From Streptomyces himastatinicus ATCC 53653 (GTDB lineage: Bacteria > Actinomycetota > Actinomycetes > Streptomycetales > Streptomycetaceae), in contig NZ_GG657754.1 in NCBI RefSeq assembly GCF_000158915.1, positions 3,547,749 to 3,581,921 of the forward strand: 34,173 nucleotides of DNA, in the 5' to 3' direction. The stretch's first letter is position 1. Each line of letters starts with the position of its first letter. The notes under the pieces were generated by a model, which saw only the letters and a program-made list of their open reading frames with translations, did no database searches and was not told the DNA's origin. Made by a program: the position numbers and the translations under genes. Positions 17,577-25,299 of this stretch are shown here, in pieces.

Positions 17577-17915
17577 TCAGGCCCGCGCGGTCTCGGTCTC
17601 GGACCCGCTGACCAGCGGCTCCAGCTCGCGGGAGACCTTGCGCTCGACGAAGAAGGCGGCGGTCGGGATGGTGCCCGCGAGCAGCACCCAGGCCAGCTTG
17701 CCGAACGGCCACTTCGCCTTGGAGCCCATGTCGAAGGCGAAGACCAGGTAGAGGACGTACAGCCAGCCGTGCGCGATGCCGACGACGCTGGTGAACCCGG
17801 CCGCGCCGCTCACGTCCAGCAGATACTTGGCGATCACGCCGATGGTCAGCAGGATCAGCAGCACACCGGTGACGTAGGCCATCGTCCGATAGCGGGTCAG
17901 GACGCTTCGTTTCAT
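17577..17915 (-). CDS. DUF3817 membrane protein (first copy)
   Basis: The protein has 112 residues. Three hydrophobic segments are visible at about 13-32, 41-62 and 74-91, the middle one holding the family motif GIAHGWLYVLYLVFAFDM. The third ends with the typical PTAAFFVERKV. These small integral membrane proteins have no known function. A second copy (about 114 residues) lies at 20184. It follows the MarR gene by 52 bases on the same strand but has its own possible leaderless promoter. Confidence 0.85.
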   Translation of the reverse strand: MKRSVLTRYRTMAYVTGVLLILLTIGVIAKYLLDVSGAAGFTSVVGIAHGWLYVLYLVFAFDMGSKAKWPFGKLAWVLLAGTIPTAAFFVERKVSRELEPLVSGSETETARA

Positions 17916-17922
17916 GCGGTTG

Positions 17923-17928
17923 AGCGTA
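17923..17928 (-). promoter_or_regulatory. -10 box TACGCT of a possible leaderless DUF3817 transcript
   Basis: TACGCT on minus ends 7 bases before the ATG at 17915. No ribosome site is present and the -35 is poor. Confidence 0.4.
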
Positions 17929-17967
17929 ACCGTCCGTTCCGGGGCGATCTTCGCCGCCCCCGGCCGG

Positions 17968-18492
17968 TCAGGCGCCGTCTTCCCCGGCGTCCTCGAAGTC
18001 CTCCGCGTCGATCCGCAGCGGGCGCAGCAGCTGGAAGATCTCCCCGCACTCCTCGGCGTCGTACACCCCGAGCCCGAAGTCCATCGCCATCAGGTCGCGG
18101 GTGGCCGATTCGACCACCTCACGGCCCTGGTCGGTGATGGTGGCGAGGGTGCCGCGGCCGTCGGCCGGATTGGGTCGCTTGTCGACCAGACCCGACTTGA
18201 CCAGGCGGTCCACCGTGTTGGTGACCGAGGTCGGGTGCACCATCAACCGCTCGCCGATCTTGGACATGGGCAGCTCACCAGACTTGGAGAAGGTGAGCAG
18301 CACCAGCGCCTCGTAGCGCGCGAAGGTCAGTCCGTACGGCTTGACCACCGCGTCGACCTGACCGAGCAGGATCTGGTGGGCCCGCATGATCGACGTGATC
18401 GCGGCCATCGACGGCACGGACCCCCATCGCTGCTTCCAGCGCTCGTCGGCGCGGGCGATGGGGTCGAACGGCAGACTGAGGGGCTTCGGCAC
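17968..18492 (-). CDS. MarR-family transcriptional regulator (first)
   Basis: The protein has 174 residues from a GTG start. The winged helix lies at about 50-125: LTFARYEALVLLTFSKSGELPMSKIGERL leads into the recognition helix (HPTSVTNTVDRLVKSGLV) and the wing (PNPADGRG). The C-terminal part is Asp/Glu-rich. The start is 7 bases behind a -10 box, so its mRNA is probably leaderless. The gene lies downstream of an MFS transporter on the same strand, and its promoter is inside the transporter's 3' end. It may regulate the transporter, but no operator was identified. Confidence 0.9.
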   Translation of the reverse strand: MPKPLSLPFDPIARADERWKQRWGSVPSMAAITSIMRAHQILLGQVDAVVKPYGLTFARYEALVLLTFSKSGELPMSKIGERLMVHPTSVTNTVDRLVKSGLVDKRPNPADGRGTLATITDQGREVVESATRDLMAMDFGLGVYDAEECGEIFQLLRPLRIDAEDFEDAGEDGA

Positions 18493-18499
18493 GGTACCG

Positions 18500-18528
18500 A
18501 CCCTACCGGCCGGTCATATCGAGGTCAG
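18500..18528 (-). promoter_or_regulatory. Leaderless promoter of the first marR gene
   Basis: On minus, CTGACC (18528-18523), a 17-base spacer, TAGGGT (18505-18500), then 7 bases to the GTG. The -35 lies inside the last codons of the MFS gene (stop at 18514). This is the best -35/-10 pair among the leaderless candidates. Confidence 0.65.
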
Positions 18529-19851
18529 CCCGGTCTCACCCCTCGAACCGGCCACACCCGGCCCCGGTCCACCCCTACGGACCGTACGCCGCACCTCCAG
18601 CGCGACCACGAGCGAGCACAGCGCGCCGCAGCCGCCCGCCAGCGCCGCCACGGCATGCACCGGCAGGAACTCCGCGACCGCCCCCGACACCGCCATCCCC
18701 AGACCCTGCGCGGTCATCAGCCCGGCCGTCAGCACGGTCATCGCCCGGCCCCGCAGCTCCTCCGGCACCGCCGCCAGGAACCACTGGTCCAGGCCGAGGG
18801 TGTACGCGATCCCGAAGCCCGTCACCACCTGGAGGGCCAGCGCCCAGCCGAACGAGGGATCGGCGGCGTACCCGACGGCGGGCAGCGCCGCGAGCACCCC
18901 CACCGGCAGCGTCAGCCGGGCCCGTCCGCGCGGCCCCAGCAGGGAGCCCGCCAGGACCTCGCTCACGACCGCGCCGACCGGCATCCCGCACATCAGCAGC
19001 CCGAGCCCGACGGAGCCCAGCCCCTGGGCGTCCGCGAACGGCGTCAGCAGCGCCTCCGGCATCACCACGAACAGCGGCGGCACCCAGGACAGCAGCAGCA
19101 GCGCCCGGACCCTGCGGTCGGCGAACAGCTGCCGTACGCCGCGCAGCGAGTCCCCGAGCAGCGCCCCGCCCGCCCCGTCCCCCGACGTGCGGCGCGCGGG
19201 GCGGTGGCGGGTGCCGAAGCGGAGCAGCAGCGCCGAGCAGCACAGCGCCGCGGCCATGATCACCAGGACGGTACGCGGCGACACGGCGGTCAGCAGCAGC
19301 CCGCCCACCGCGAACCCGGCCAGCTGGGCGCTCTGCGCGGTGATGCGGATGACCGAGCGCCCCAGCACGAACAGATCGCCCTCGCCGACGATGTCGCCCA
19401 GCGTGGCCGCCCGGGTGCCGCTGAACACGGGCGAGATCGCCGCGGGGACGCAGCGCAGCGCGAGCAGGGCGGCCACCGGCATCCCGGGGACCGCCATGGC
19501 GGTCACACAGCCCGCGTGCACCAGGTCGCATACGACGAGCACCCGGCGGGCCGGGTAGCGGTCGGCGACGGCGGACAGCAGGATGCCGCCGATCACGTAC
19601 GGCAGCAGCGCGGTCGCGAAGGTGAGGGCGCTGAGGAGGGGCGACCCGGTGAGCCGGTAGACGAGGACGGACAGCGCCATGCCGCCCGCCATCTCGCACG
19701 GCATCGAGATCAGATGCGCGGCGAAGACCGTGCGGAACTCGGGGAAGGCGAAGACGGCGCCGTAGCCGGCGCGCGGTGCGCGTACGGCGGCGGGAGTGCC
19801 GGGGCGTAACGCGGCCGGGTCCGTGGCCCCGGACCCTGAGGACGTTGGCAT
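18514..19851 (-). CDS. Major facilitator superfamily transporter
   Basis: The protein has 445 residues with about twelve hydrophobic segments in two halves, split by a basic cytoplasmic loop near residue 215 (RFGTRHRPARRTSGDG). A 30-residue Pro/Ala-rich head precedes the first segment. The signature between segments 2 and 3 is VADRYPARRVLVV, as in MFS_1 drug or metabolite exporters. The substrate cannot be told from the sequence. The ribosome site is weak. It is 42 bases downstream of the thiamine-binding-like gene and probably in an operon with it and with DUF3817. The neighbouring MarR suggests inducible export. Confidence 0.88.
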   Translation of the reverse strand: MPTSSGSGATDPAALRPGTPAAVRAPRAGYGAVFAFPEFRTVFAAHLISMPCEMAGGMALSVLVYRLTGSPLLSALTFATALLPYVIGGILLSAVADRYPARRVLVVCDLVHAGCVTAMAVPGMPVAALLALRCVPAAISPVFSGTRAATLGDIVGEGDLFVLGRSVIRITAQSAQLAGFAVGGLLLTAVSPRTVLVIMAAALCCSALLLRFGTRHRPARRTSGDGAGGALLGDSLRGVRQLFADRRVRALLLLSWVPPLFVVMPEALLTPFADAQGLGSVGLGLLMCGMPVGAVVSEVLAGSLLGPRGRARLTLPVGVLAALPAVGYAADPSFGWALALQVVTGFGIAYTLGLDQWFLAAVPEELRGRAMTVLTAGLMTAQGLGMAVSGAVAEFLPVHAVAALAGGCGALCSLVVALEVRRTVRRGGPGPGVAGSRGETGLTSI

Positions 19852-19893
19852 GTGCTCAGCCTGCCCGCAGGGGCGCCTCCGCTCCAGAGGGCG

Positions 19894-20187
19894 TCACTCC
19901 GAGAGGTGCCGCTCCACCGTGTCCACCTTCGAGGTGAGGCCGTCCGTCACGCCCTGGCGGATGTCGGCCTTCATGACGACGGAGACGCGCGGGGCGCGCG
20001 CCTCCACCACCGCCACGGCGCGCTTGACCACGGCCATGACCTCGTCCCACTCGCCCTCGATCGAGGTGAACATCGCGTCCGTACGGTTCGGCAGGCCCGA
20101 TTCGCGCACCACCCGTACCGCGTCCGCGACGTACTCCCCCACGTCCTCGCCGACGCCCAGCGGGGTCACCGAGAAGGCGACGATCAT
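19894..20187 (-). CDS. MTH1187/YkoF-type thiamine-binding-like protein
   Basis: The protein has 97 residues, the normal size for the family. The sequence [19 protein letters not shown] and the later [13 protein letters not shown] and [13 protein letters not shown] match the ferredoxin-like fold whose members bind thiamine or related small molecules. The ATG at 20187 overlaps the TGA of the DUF3817 gene (ATGA), so the two are translationally coupled, with GAGGG upstream. A longer frame upstream runs through DUF3817 and was rejected. Confidence 0.85.
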   Translation of the reverse strand: MIVAFSVTPLGVGEDVGEYVADAVRVVRESGLPNRTDAMFTSIEGEWDEVMAVVKRAVAVVEARAPRVSVVMKADIRQGVTDGLTSKVDTVERHLSE

Positions 20188-20528
20188 ACGTTGACCACGC
20201 CCTCGCGGCGCGCCCGCGCCGCGATCACACCGGCCTCGGCCTCGCGCTTGAGCTTGCGCTCGGCGAAGAAGCCGCCGGTGGGCAAGACACCGAGCACGAA
20301 GTAGAGCGCGGCGGTCTTCCAGCCCCACTTGGTCTTGTTCCAGGCGTCCGCCCAGAAGACCAGGTAGAGGATGAAGAGGGCGGCGTGCACCCACCCCATC
20401 ACCGGCACCGCGTTGAAGTCAGTCGTGCGCTTGAGCACCGAGGAGACGAGCAGCAGGAGGAAGGACACGGCCTCGGGCGCGGAGACCAGGCGGAGCCGGC
20501 GCAGCGCGGTGGCGGTCTTGAAGTCCAC
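20184..20528 (-). CDS. DUF3817 membrane protein (second copy)
   Basis: The protein has 114 residues from the GTG at 20528, with AAGGTG about 6 bases upstream. It begins [22 protein letters not shown] and has three membrane segments. The family motif is [20 protein letters not shown] and the end is [14 protein letters not shown]. It is clearly related to the copy at 17577 but more typical of the family. An open frame extends to 20630, but that part has no ribosome site and crosses the inverted repeat at 20577. First gene of a probable operon with the MTH1187-like and MFS genes, divergent from the AIM24 genes. Confidence 0.85.
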   Translation of the reverse strand: MDFKTATALRRLRLVSAPEAVSFLLLLVSSVLKRTTDFNAVPVMGWVHAALFILYLVFWADAWNKTKWGWKTAALYFVLGVLPTGGFFAERKLKREAEAGVIAARARREGVVNV

Positions 20529-20576
20529 GAGAGCACCTTCGCATGAGGAGACACGGACAACGGATCGGAACAGGGT

Positions 20577-20598
20577 GCTTGTGAAGCCATGCACAAGC
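20577..20598. promoter_or_regulatory. Inverted repeat GCTTGTG-n8-CACAAGC in a divergent promoter region
   Basis: Seven-base perfect arms, midway between the DUF3817 and AIM24 starts (137-bp gap). Position and size fit an operator controlling one or both directions. Confidence 0.45.
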
Positions 20599-20652
20599 GC
20601 TCCTATTGTCGCAGCCCCAGCGGCGATCATTTCTCCCGGGTGGCGGGACCGA

Positions 20653-20658
20653 TACCGT
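20653..20658 (+). promoter_or_regulatory. -10 box TACCGT of a leaderless AIM24 operon transcript
   Basis: TACCGT ends 7 bases before the GTG at 20666. The -35 region (TTTCTC at 17 bases) is weak. No ribosome site is present. Confidence 0.45.
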
Positions 20659-20665
20659 CGGTTCC

Positions 20666-21304
20666 GTGGCTCACTTCCGGCTCCAGGGATCCAGGGTGCT
20701 CGCCGTCGACCTGACCGGCGACTCCGTGAAGGCGAAGAACGGCGCGATGGTCGCGTACGAGGGGGACATGACCTTCAAGAAGAGGACGGGCGGCGGTGAG
20801 GGCTTGCGCGGCATGGTGACGCGGCGGCTCACCGGCGAGCAGATGGAGGTCATGGAGGTGAAGGGGCACGGCACGTGCTACTTCGCCGACCGGGCCAGCG
20901 AGATCAACCTGGTGTCGCTGCACGGCGAGAAGCTGTACGTGGAGGCGGGCAATCTGCTCTGCACGGACGCGGCCCTGCGCACCGGCACCTCCTTCACCGG
21001 GCTGCGCGGCTCCGCACAGGGCAACGGGCTGTTCACCACGACCGTGGAGGGCACCGGCCAGGCGGCGCTCGTCTCGCACGGCGCGGCGATCGTGCTGCGC
21101 GTGACCCCGCAGACCCCGCTCCAGGTCGACCCGGGCGCGTACGTGGCCCACACCGGCAACCTCAAGCAGCACTTCCAGTCGGGCGTGAACTTCCGCGCGC
21201 TGATAGGCGAGAGCGGGGGCGAGGCGTTCCAGATCCGCTTCGAGGGCGAGGGACTGGTGTACGTGCAGCCCAGCGAGCGCAACACGATCGGGGGCGAGAT
21301 CTGA
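20666..21304 (+). CDS. AIM24 family protein, paralogue 1
   Basis: The protein has 212 residues and begins MAHFRLQGSRVLAVDLTGDSVKA. Repeated short beta strands with Gly turns (GHGTCYFADR, LYVEAGNLLCTDAALR, GLFTTTVEGTGQAALVSHG, LQVDPGAYVAHTG, GEAFQIRFEGEGLVYVQPS) are the AIM24/TRAP-like fold. No catalytic residues and no signal peptide are seen. I took GTG 20666 over the earlier open ATG because a -10 box lies 7 bases before it and homologues start there. The stop overlaps the next start (TGATG). In mitochondria AIM24 supports inner-membrane architecture. The bacterial role is unknown. Confidence 0.85.
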   Translation: MAHFRLQGSRVLAVDLTGDSVKAKNGAMVAYEGDMTFKKRTGGGEGLRGMVTRRLTGEQMEVMEVKGHGTCYFADRASEINLVSLHGEKLYVEAGNLLCTDAALRTGTSFTGLRGSAQGNGLFTTTVEGTGQAALVSHGAAIVLRVTPQTPLQVDPGAYVAHTGNLKQHFQSGVNFRALIGESGGEAFQIRFEGEGLVYVQPSERNTIGGEI

Positions 21305-21954
21305 TGCCGTTCACCAATCTCACCTCCCGCATGGTGGAGGCCCAGGTGATGCCCGGCCGGACGCTGTTCAGCCAGCGCGGCGCGATGCTGGCCTACCGCG
21401 GCCAGGTGCGGTTCACGCCGAGCATCACCGGCGGCCAGCGCGGGGTGATGGGCATGATCGGGCGGCGGGTCGCCAACGAGGCGACGCCGCTGATGACGAT
21501 AGAGGGCCAGGGCACCGTGATGTTCGGGCACGGCGGACACCACGTCCAGGTGATCGACCTGACCGGCGACACGCTGTACGTGGAGGCGGACCGGCTGCTG
21601 GCGTTCGACGGCTCGCTGCGCCAGGGCACGATGTTCCTGGGCTCGCAGGGCGGGGTGATGGGCATGGTCCGCGGCCAGGTCAGCGGCCAGGGACTCTTCA
21701 CCACCACGCTGGAGGGCCAGGGTTCGGCCGCGGTGATGGCGCACGGCGGGGTGATCGAGCTGCCGATCCAGCCGGGGCGTCCGGTCCATGTCGATCCGCA
21801 GGCATATGTAGCCCACCGGGGTGATGTTCGCAATAAGCTCTCGACGGCCCTCGGCTGGCGCGACATGGTGGGCCGCGGCTCGGGGGAGGCCTTCCAGCTG
21901 GAGCTGTCCGGCACCGGCACGGTCTATGTCCAGGCATCGGAGGAGAAGCTGTGA
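21304..21954 (+). CDS. AIM24 family protein, paralogue 2
   Basis: The protein has 216 residues from the ATG that shares one base with the previous stop. Conserved pieces line up with paralogue 1: LYVEADRLLAFDGSLR, GQGLFTTTLEGQGSAAVMAHGG, VHVDPQAYVAHRGDVRN, GEAFQLELSGTGTVYVQAS. Two Gly/Met-rich insertions (GVMGMIGRR and GVMGMVRGQ) are apolar and may touch membrane or partner subunits. Coupled translation suggests equal amounts of the three paralogues. Confidence 0.85.
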   Translation: MPFTNLTSRMVEAQVMPGRTLFSQRGAMLAYRGQVRFTPSITGGQRGVMGMIGRRVANEATPLMTIEGQGTVMFGHGGHHVQVIDLTGDTLYVEADRLLAFDGSLRQGTMFLGSQGGVMGMVRGQVSGQGLFTTTLEGQGSAAVMAHGGVIELPIQPGRPVHVDPQAYVAHRGDVRNKLSTALGWRDMVGRGSGEAFQLELSGTGTVYVQASEEKL

Positions 21955-22631
21955 ACGGCCCTGTCATCCACGACGCGTACACGCTGCCGGTCGACGACAA
22001 CGTCAATCCGTACGCCTTCAGCGTGGAGCTGGACGGGCAGTGGTTCCTCCAGAAGGGGAAGATGGTCGCCTACTACGGGCAGATCGGCTTCCAGGGCATC
22101 GGGCTCGGGCGGCTCGACCGGCTCGTCGCGGGCAGCTTCCACTCGCCGCTGCACGCCGCCGAGTGGGTGGTGGCCGAGGGCAAGGGCAAGATGGTGCTCG
22201 CCGACCGCGCCTTCGACGTCAACTCCTATGACCTGGACGACGGGAACCTCACCATCCGGTCGGGCAATCTGCTCGCCTATCAGCCGTCGCTGGCGCTGAA
22301 GCAGTCGATCGTGCCGGGCTTTCTGACGCTCATCGGGACGGGGAAGTTCGTGGCGGCGTCCAACGGGCCCGTGGTCTTCATGGAGCCGCCGATCCGGGTC
22401 GATCCGCAGGCGCTGGTGGGGTGGGCGGACTGCCCCACGCCCAACCACCACTACGACCACGAGTATCTGCGCGGGGTCATGGGCGGCATCCGGGCGCACA
22501 CCGGGCTCGGGGGCACCTCGGGTGAGGAGCACCAGTTCGAGTTCGTGGGCGCCGGGACCGTGCTGCTCCAGTCGACGGAGGATCTGATGGAGGAGATAGC
22601 CGTCGGCGCGACCGGGGGTACCGGTTCGTGA
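21951..22631 (+). CDS. AIM24 family protein, paralogue 3
   Basis: The protein has 226 residues from a GTG that overlaps the preceding TGA (GTGA), with AGGAGA just upstream. This is the most divergent copy. The fold motifs are still visible (LTIRSGNLLAYQPSLAL, GTGKFVAASNGPVVFM, IRVDPQALVGWADCP, EEHQFEFVGAGTVLLQS). It carries a His/Asp-rich segment (PNHHYDHEYLRG) absent from the other two. A hetero-oligomer of the three products is a reasonable inference. A MarR gene follows after 94 bases. Confidence 0.85.
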   Translation: MNGPVIHDAYTLPVDDNVNPYAFSVELDGQWFLQKGKMVAYYGQIGFQGIGLGRLDRLVAGSFHSPLHAAEWVVAEGKGKMVLADRAFDVNSYDLDDGNLTIRSGNLLAYQPSLALKQSIVPGFLTLIGTGKFVAASNGPVVFMEPPIRVDPQALVGWADCPTPNHHYDHEYLRGVMGGIRAHTGLGGTSGEEHQFEFVGAGTVLLQSTEDLMEEIAVGATGGTGS

Positions 22632-22703
22632 GCGTGAACATGCGGAGTGTAACGTCGAACAGGTGACCTCTAGCCCGATACATCCATTGGTTCGGAATTC
22701 AAC

Positions 22704-22718
22704 TTCTATAGGTAGAAT
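22704..22718 (+). promoter_or_regulatory. Promoter -10 and overlapping inverted repeat of the second marR gene
   Basis: TAGAAT (22713-22718) ends 7 bases before the ATG at 22726. The inverted repeat TTCTA-TAGG-TAGAA (22704-22717) covers it. The AT-rich patch stands out from its surroundings. The arrangement suggests MarR autoregulation of a leaderless mRNA. Confidence 0.55.
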
Positions 22719-22725
22719 ACATCCC

Positions 22726-23202
22726 ATGGAGACCGAGAACGGCACACGCTGGCTCAGCGATGAGGAACAGCGCGCCTGGCGCACCCACCTGGACGTCAGC
22801 CGGCTGCTGACCTACCAGCTCGAACGAGACCTCCAGCCGTTCGGCCTGACCATGAACGACTACGAGATCCTGGTCAACCTCTCGGAGTCGGAAGAGCACC
22901 GGATGCGGATGAGCGACCTCGCGTCCGCGACGCTCCAGTCCAAGAGCCGTCTGTCCCATCAGATCACCCGGATGGAGAACGCCGGGCTGGTCCGCCGCGA
23001 GAACTGCGAATCCGACCGGCGCGGGCTCTACGCCGTCCTCACCGAGCAGGGCTGGGACACTATGCGCAAGGTCGCGCCCCACCACGTCGAATCGGTGCGC
23101 AAGCACTTCATCGACCTGCTCTCCCCGGCCGACCTGGAGGCGCTGTACGGGTCGCTGGTGCCCGTGGCCGACCATCTGCGGATCCAGCGCGGCCGCGTCT
23201 AG
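22726..23202 (+). CDS. MarR-family transcriptional regulator (second)
   Basis: The protein has 158 residues and begins METENGTRWLSDEEQRAW. The winged helix is complete: LTMNDYEILVNLSESEEHRMRMSDLASATLQSKSRLSHQITRMENAGLV and the wing CESDRRGLYAVLT. The position next to AIM24 genes and a two-component pair matches the S. coelicolor SCO5405/S. roseosporus DptR3 group, which is reported to affect antibiotic production and development. That assignment is from memory. The ATG was chosen from the -10 spacing. Its stop lies two bases from the stop of the converging kinase gene. Confidence 0.9.
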   Translation: METENGTRWLSDEEQRAWRTHLDVSRLLTYQLERDLQPFGLTMNDYEILVNLSESEEHRMRMSDLASATLQSKSRLSHQITRMENAGLVRRENCESDRRGLYAVLTEQGWDTMRKVAPHHVESVRKHFIDLLSPADLEALYGSLVPVADHLRIQRGRV

Positions 23203-23204
23203 CG

Positions 23205-24587
23205 TCACCCCAGCGGCAGGCGCACCTCGAACAGCGCGCCGCCGCCCGGCGCCTCACCGACGGTCAGCGTGCCGCCGTGCCGCAGCACCACGTCCCGCGC
23301 GATGGCGAGGCCGAGCCCGGCCCCGCCATCGTCGCGGCTGCGGGCGTCGTCGAGCCGTACGAACCGCTCGAAGATCCGCTCGCGTTCGGCCTCCGGCACC
23401 CCGGCGCCGTCGTCGGCGACCGCGACCACGCCCTCGGCGCCGTCCGTCCGCACCGACACCCGCACCTCGCCGCGCGCGTGCCGCTGCGCGTTGTCGACCA
23501 GGTTGCCCACCACCTGGGTGAGCTGCCCGCGGGAGCCGGTGGCGGCCACCGCCGCCAGGTCGGTGCGCACCGGCACCCGGTCCCCGGTCCGCTGCTCCAC
23601 CGTCTCCCGCACCAGCTTGTCCAGCTCCACCCTGCTGTCCGCGCGGGGGCGCTCCCCCGCGTCCAGCCGGGCCAGCAGCAGCAGATCGGCCGCCAGCCGC
23701 TGGAGCCGCACCACGTCCTCGACCGCGCCCGGCAGGTCCAGCAGTTCGGGGTGGGCGACGCCCACCTCCAGCTGGGTACGGAGCGAGGCCACCGGGGAGC
23801 GCAGTTCGTGCGAGGCGTCGGCCACGAACGCCCGCTGCCGCTCCACCGCCGCCTCCAGCGCGGTGAGGGTCTCGTTGGTGGTCCGGGCCAGCCGCGCCAC
23901 CTCGTCGTGGGAGTCCGGCTCGGGCACCCGCCGGGACAGATCCGTACTCGTCGTGATCGCGGACATCTCCTGCCGGATGCCCTCCACCGGCCGCAGCGCG
24001 CGCCGCGTCACCAGCCAGGTCACCCCGGCGACCACGAGCAGCAGCAGCGGCAGCCCGATCAGCATCGCCTGCCGCACCGTGCCGACCGCGTCGCGCTCGG
24101 TGGCCAGCGGGGCGCCCGCGTAGACGGTGACCTCGTCGCCCTGCGGGCTGGTGGCCTCCACGGCCGCCCAGCGGTAGTCGGCGGTGGTGCCGTCGATCCG
24201 GGCGGAGCCGTTGACGTACTTCACGTCCCCGTCGACCTCGCCCTCCTCGCGCTCGCCTTCCGGCGCCACGGACACGGGACGCACCGACGGGCTCGCCGTC
24301 CCCGTCACGGCCTCCAGGTCCTCGCTGACCGCCCGCACCCGGCGCTTGTCGTCCACCACCTGCACGGGGGTGTCGTCGTCCAGGTCCAGGGCGCGGTAGC
24401 CGGTCCCCGCGGCTATCTTCGAGGCCACCTCGCGCGCCTCGACCTGGGCGTGCAGCCCGGCCTGGTCCGCCAGGTTGCCCTGGAGCACCCGCAGCACCGC
24501 GAGCCCCGCGGCCACCAGCGCCACCGCGACCACCACGGTCGCGCCCAGCGCGGCCCGCGCCCGTACCGAACCGAATGCCCTACCCAC
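23205..24587 (-). CDS. Sensor histidine kinase
   Basis: Membrane kinase of 460 residues from a GTG start. Membrane segments at about 12-35 and 173-194 enclose an extracytoplasmic sensor domain rich in Asp and Glu. HAMP follows (about 195-248). The phosphorylated His260 is in FVADASHELRSPVASLR. The ATP-binding domain has N box QVVGNLVDNAQRHA, G1 VADDGAGVP, F box ERFVRLDDAR and G2 GGAGLGLAI, so all boxes are intact. Its start overlaps the stop of the response regulator gene by 8 bases, indicating coupled translation. The signal is unknown. Confidence 0.94.
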   Translation of the reverse strand: MGRAFGSVRARAALGATVVVAVALVAAGLAVLRVLQGNLADQAGLHAQVEAREVASKIAAGTGYRALDLDDDTPVQVVDDKRRVRAVSEDLEAVTGTASPSVRPVSVAPEGEREEGEVDGDVKYVNGSARIDGTTADYRWAAVEATSPQGDEVTVYAGAPLATERDAVGTVRQAMLIGLPLLLLVVAGVTWLVTRRALRPVEGIRQEMSAITTSTDLSRRVPEPDSHDEVARLARTTNETLTALEAAVERQRAFVADASHELRSPVASLRTQLEVGVAHPELLDLPGAVEDVVRLQRLAADLLLLARLDAGERPRADSRVELDKLVRETVEQRTGDRVPVRTDLAAVAATGSRGQLTQVVGNLVDNAQRHARGEVRVSVRTDGAEGVVAVADDGAGVPEAERERIFERFVRLDDARSRDDGGAGLGLAIARDVVLRHGGTLTVGEAPGGGALFEVRLPLG

Positions 24588-25236
24588 GGAGCCGGTACCC
24601 CGCTCCCCGCACGGTCTCGATGAACCCGGGCCCCAGCTTGCGGCGCAGCGCGCTCACGTACACCTCGACGATGTTGGGGTCGCCGTCGTACGCGAAGTCC
24701 CACACGTGCTCCAGGATGTCCGCCTTGGAGCAGACGTCCCCGCCGTTCATCGCCAGGTGCTCCAGCACCGAGAACTCCTTGGCGGTCAGGGACACCTCGT
24801 CCCCGTCCCGCTCCACCCGGCGCGCGCCCCGGTCCACCGCGAGCGCCCCCACCCGCACCACGGGCGAGGCCCCGGAGCCGCGCCGCCGCAGCAGCGCCCG
24901 CACCCGGGCGACCAGCACGACGTACGAGAACGGCTTGGTCAGGTAGTCGTCGGCGCCGGTGTCAAGACCCTCCGCCTCGTCGTACTCGCCGTCCTTCGCC
25001 GTGAGCATCAGGATCGGCACCTCGTGCCCGGCCGCCCGCAGGGCGCCGCAGACGCGGTAGCCGTTCATCCCGGGCAGCATGATGTCGAGGACGATCAGGT
25101 CGTACGTGCCCTCCTGCGCCCGGTGCAGCCCTTCCCGTCCGTCGTGCACCACGTCGACCGCGAACCCCTCGGCCCGCAGCCCCTTGGCCAGCGACAGGGC
25201 GAGCCGGCGCTCGTCCTCCACAATCAGCAAACGCAT
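24580..25236 (-). CDS. OmpR-type response regulator
   Basis: The protein has 218 residues from the ATG at 25236 (MRLLIVEDERRLALS). The receiver domain covers 1-115, with acidic residues at EDE 7-9, phosphorylated Asp51 in LIVLDIMLPG and the conserved Lys in LTAKDGEYD. The winged-helix DNA-binding domain covers about 125-218, ending in VRGAGYRLRG. Family alignment favours this ATG, but no ribosome site precedes it. An in-frame GTG at 25260, 8 codons earlier, does have GAAGGA in front and lies in a perfect palindrome. The real start is therefore open. It partners the kinase that overlaps its 3' end. Confidence 0.93.
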   Translation of the reverse strand: MRLLIVEDERRLALSLAKGLRAEGFAVDVVHDGREGLHRAQEGTYDLIVLDIMLPGMNGYRVCGALRAAGHEVPILMLTAKDGEYDEAEGLDTGADDYLTKPFSYVVLVARVRALLRRRGSGASPVVRVGALAVDRGARRVERDGDEVSLTAKEFSVLEHLAMNGGDVCSKADILEHVWDFAYDGDPNIVEVYVSALRRKLGPGFIETVRGAGYRLRG

Positions 25237-25254
25237 GGGGCCAAGCGTCGCAGA

Positions 25255-25282
25255 GCCCACCTGAAGGTTCCTTCAGGTGGGC
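25255..25282. terminator. Perfect 28-bp palindrome between meaB and the response regulator gene
   Basis: Arms of 13 bases (GCCCACCTGAAGG and complement) with two bases between. It begins 18 bases upstream (on minus) of the response regulator ATG and follows the meaB stop by 17 bases only when read in the plus direction. Both flanking genes are on minus, with meaB (stop side 25300) upstream, so it can end the meaB mRNA. It may instead be an operator or a translation-control hairpin, as it contains a ribosome-site-like GAAGGA and a GTG. Confidence 0.6.
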
Positions 25283-25299
25283 CGCCTGCCTACGCCCGG

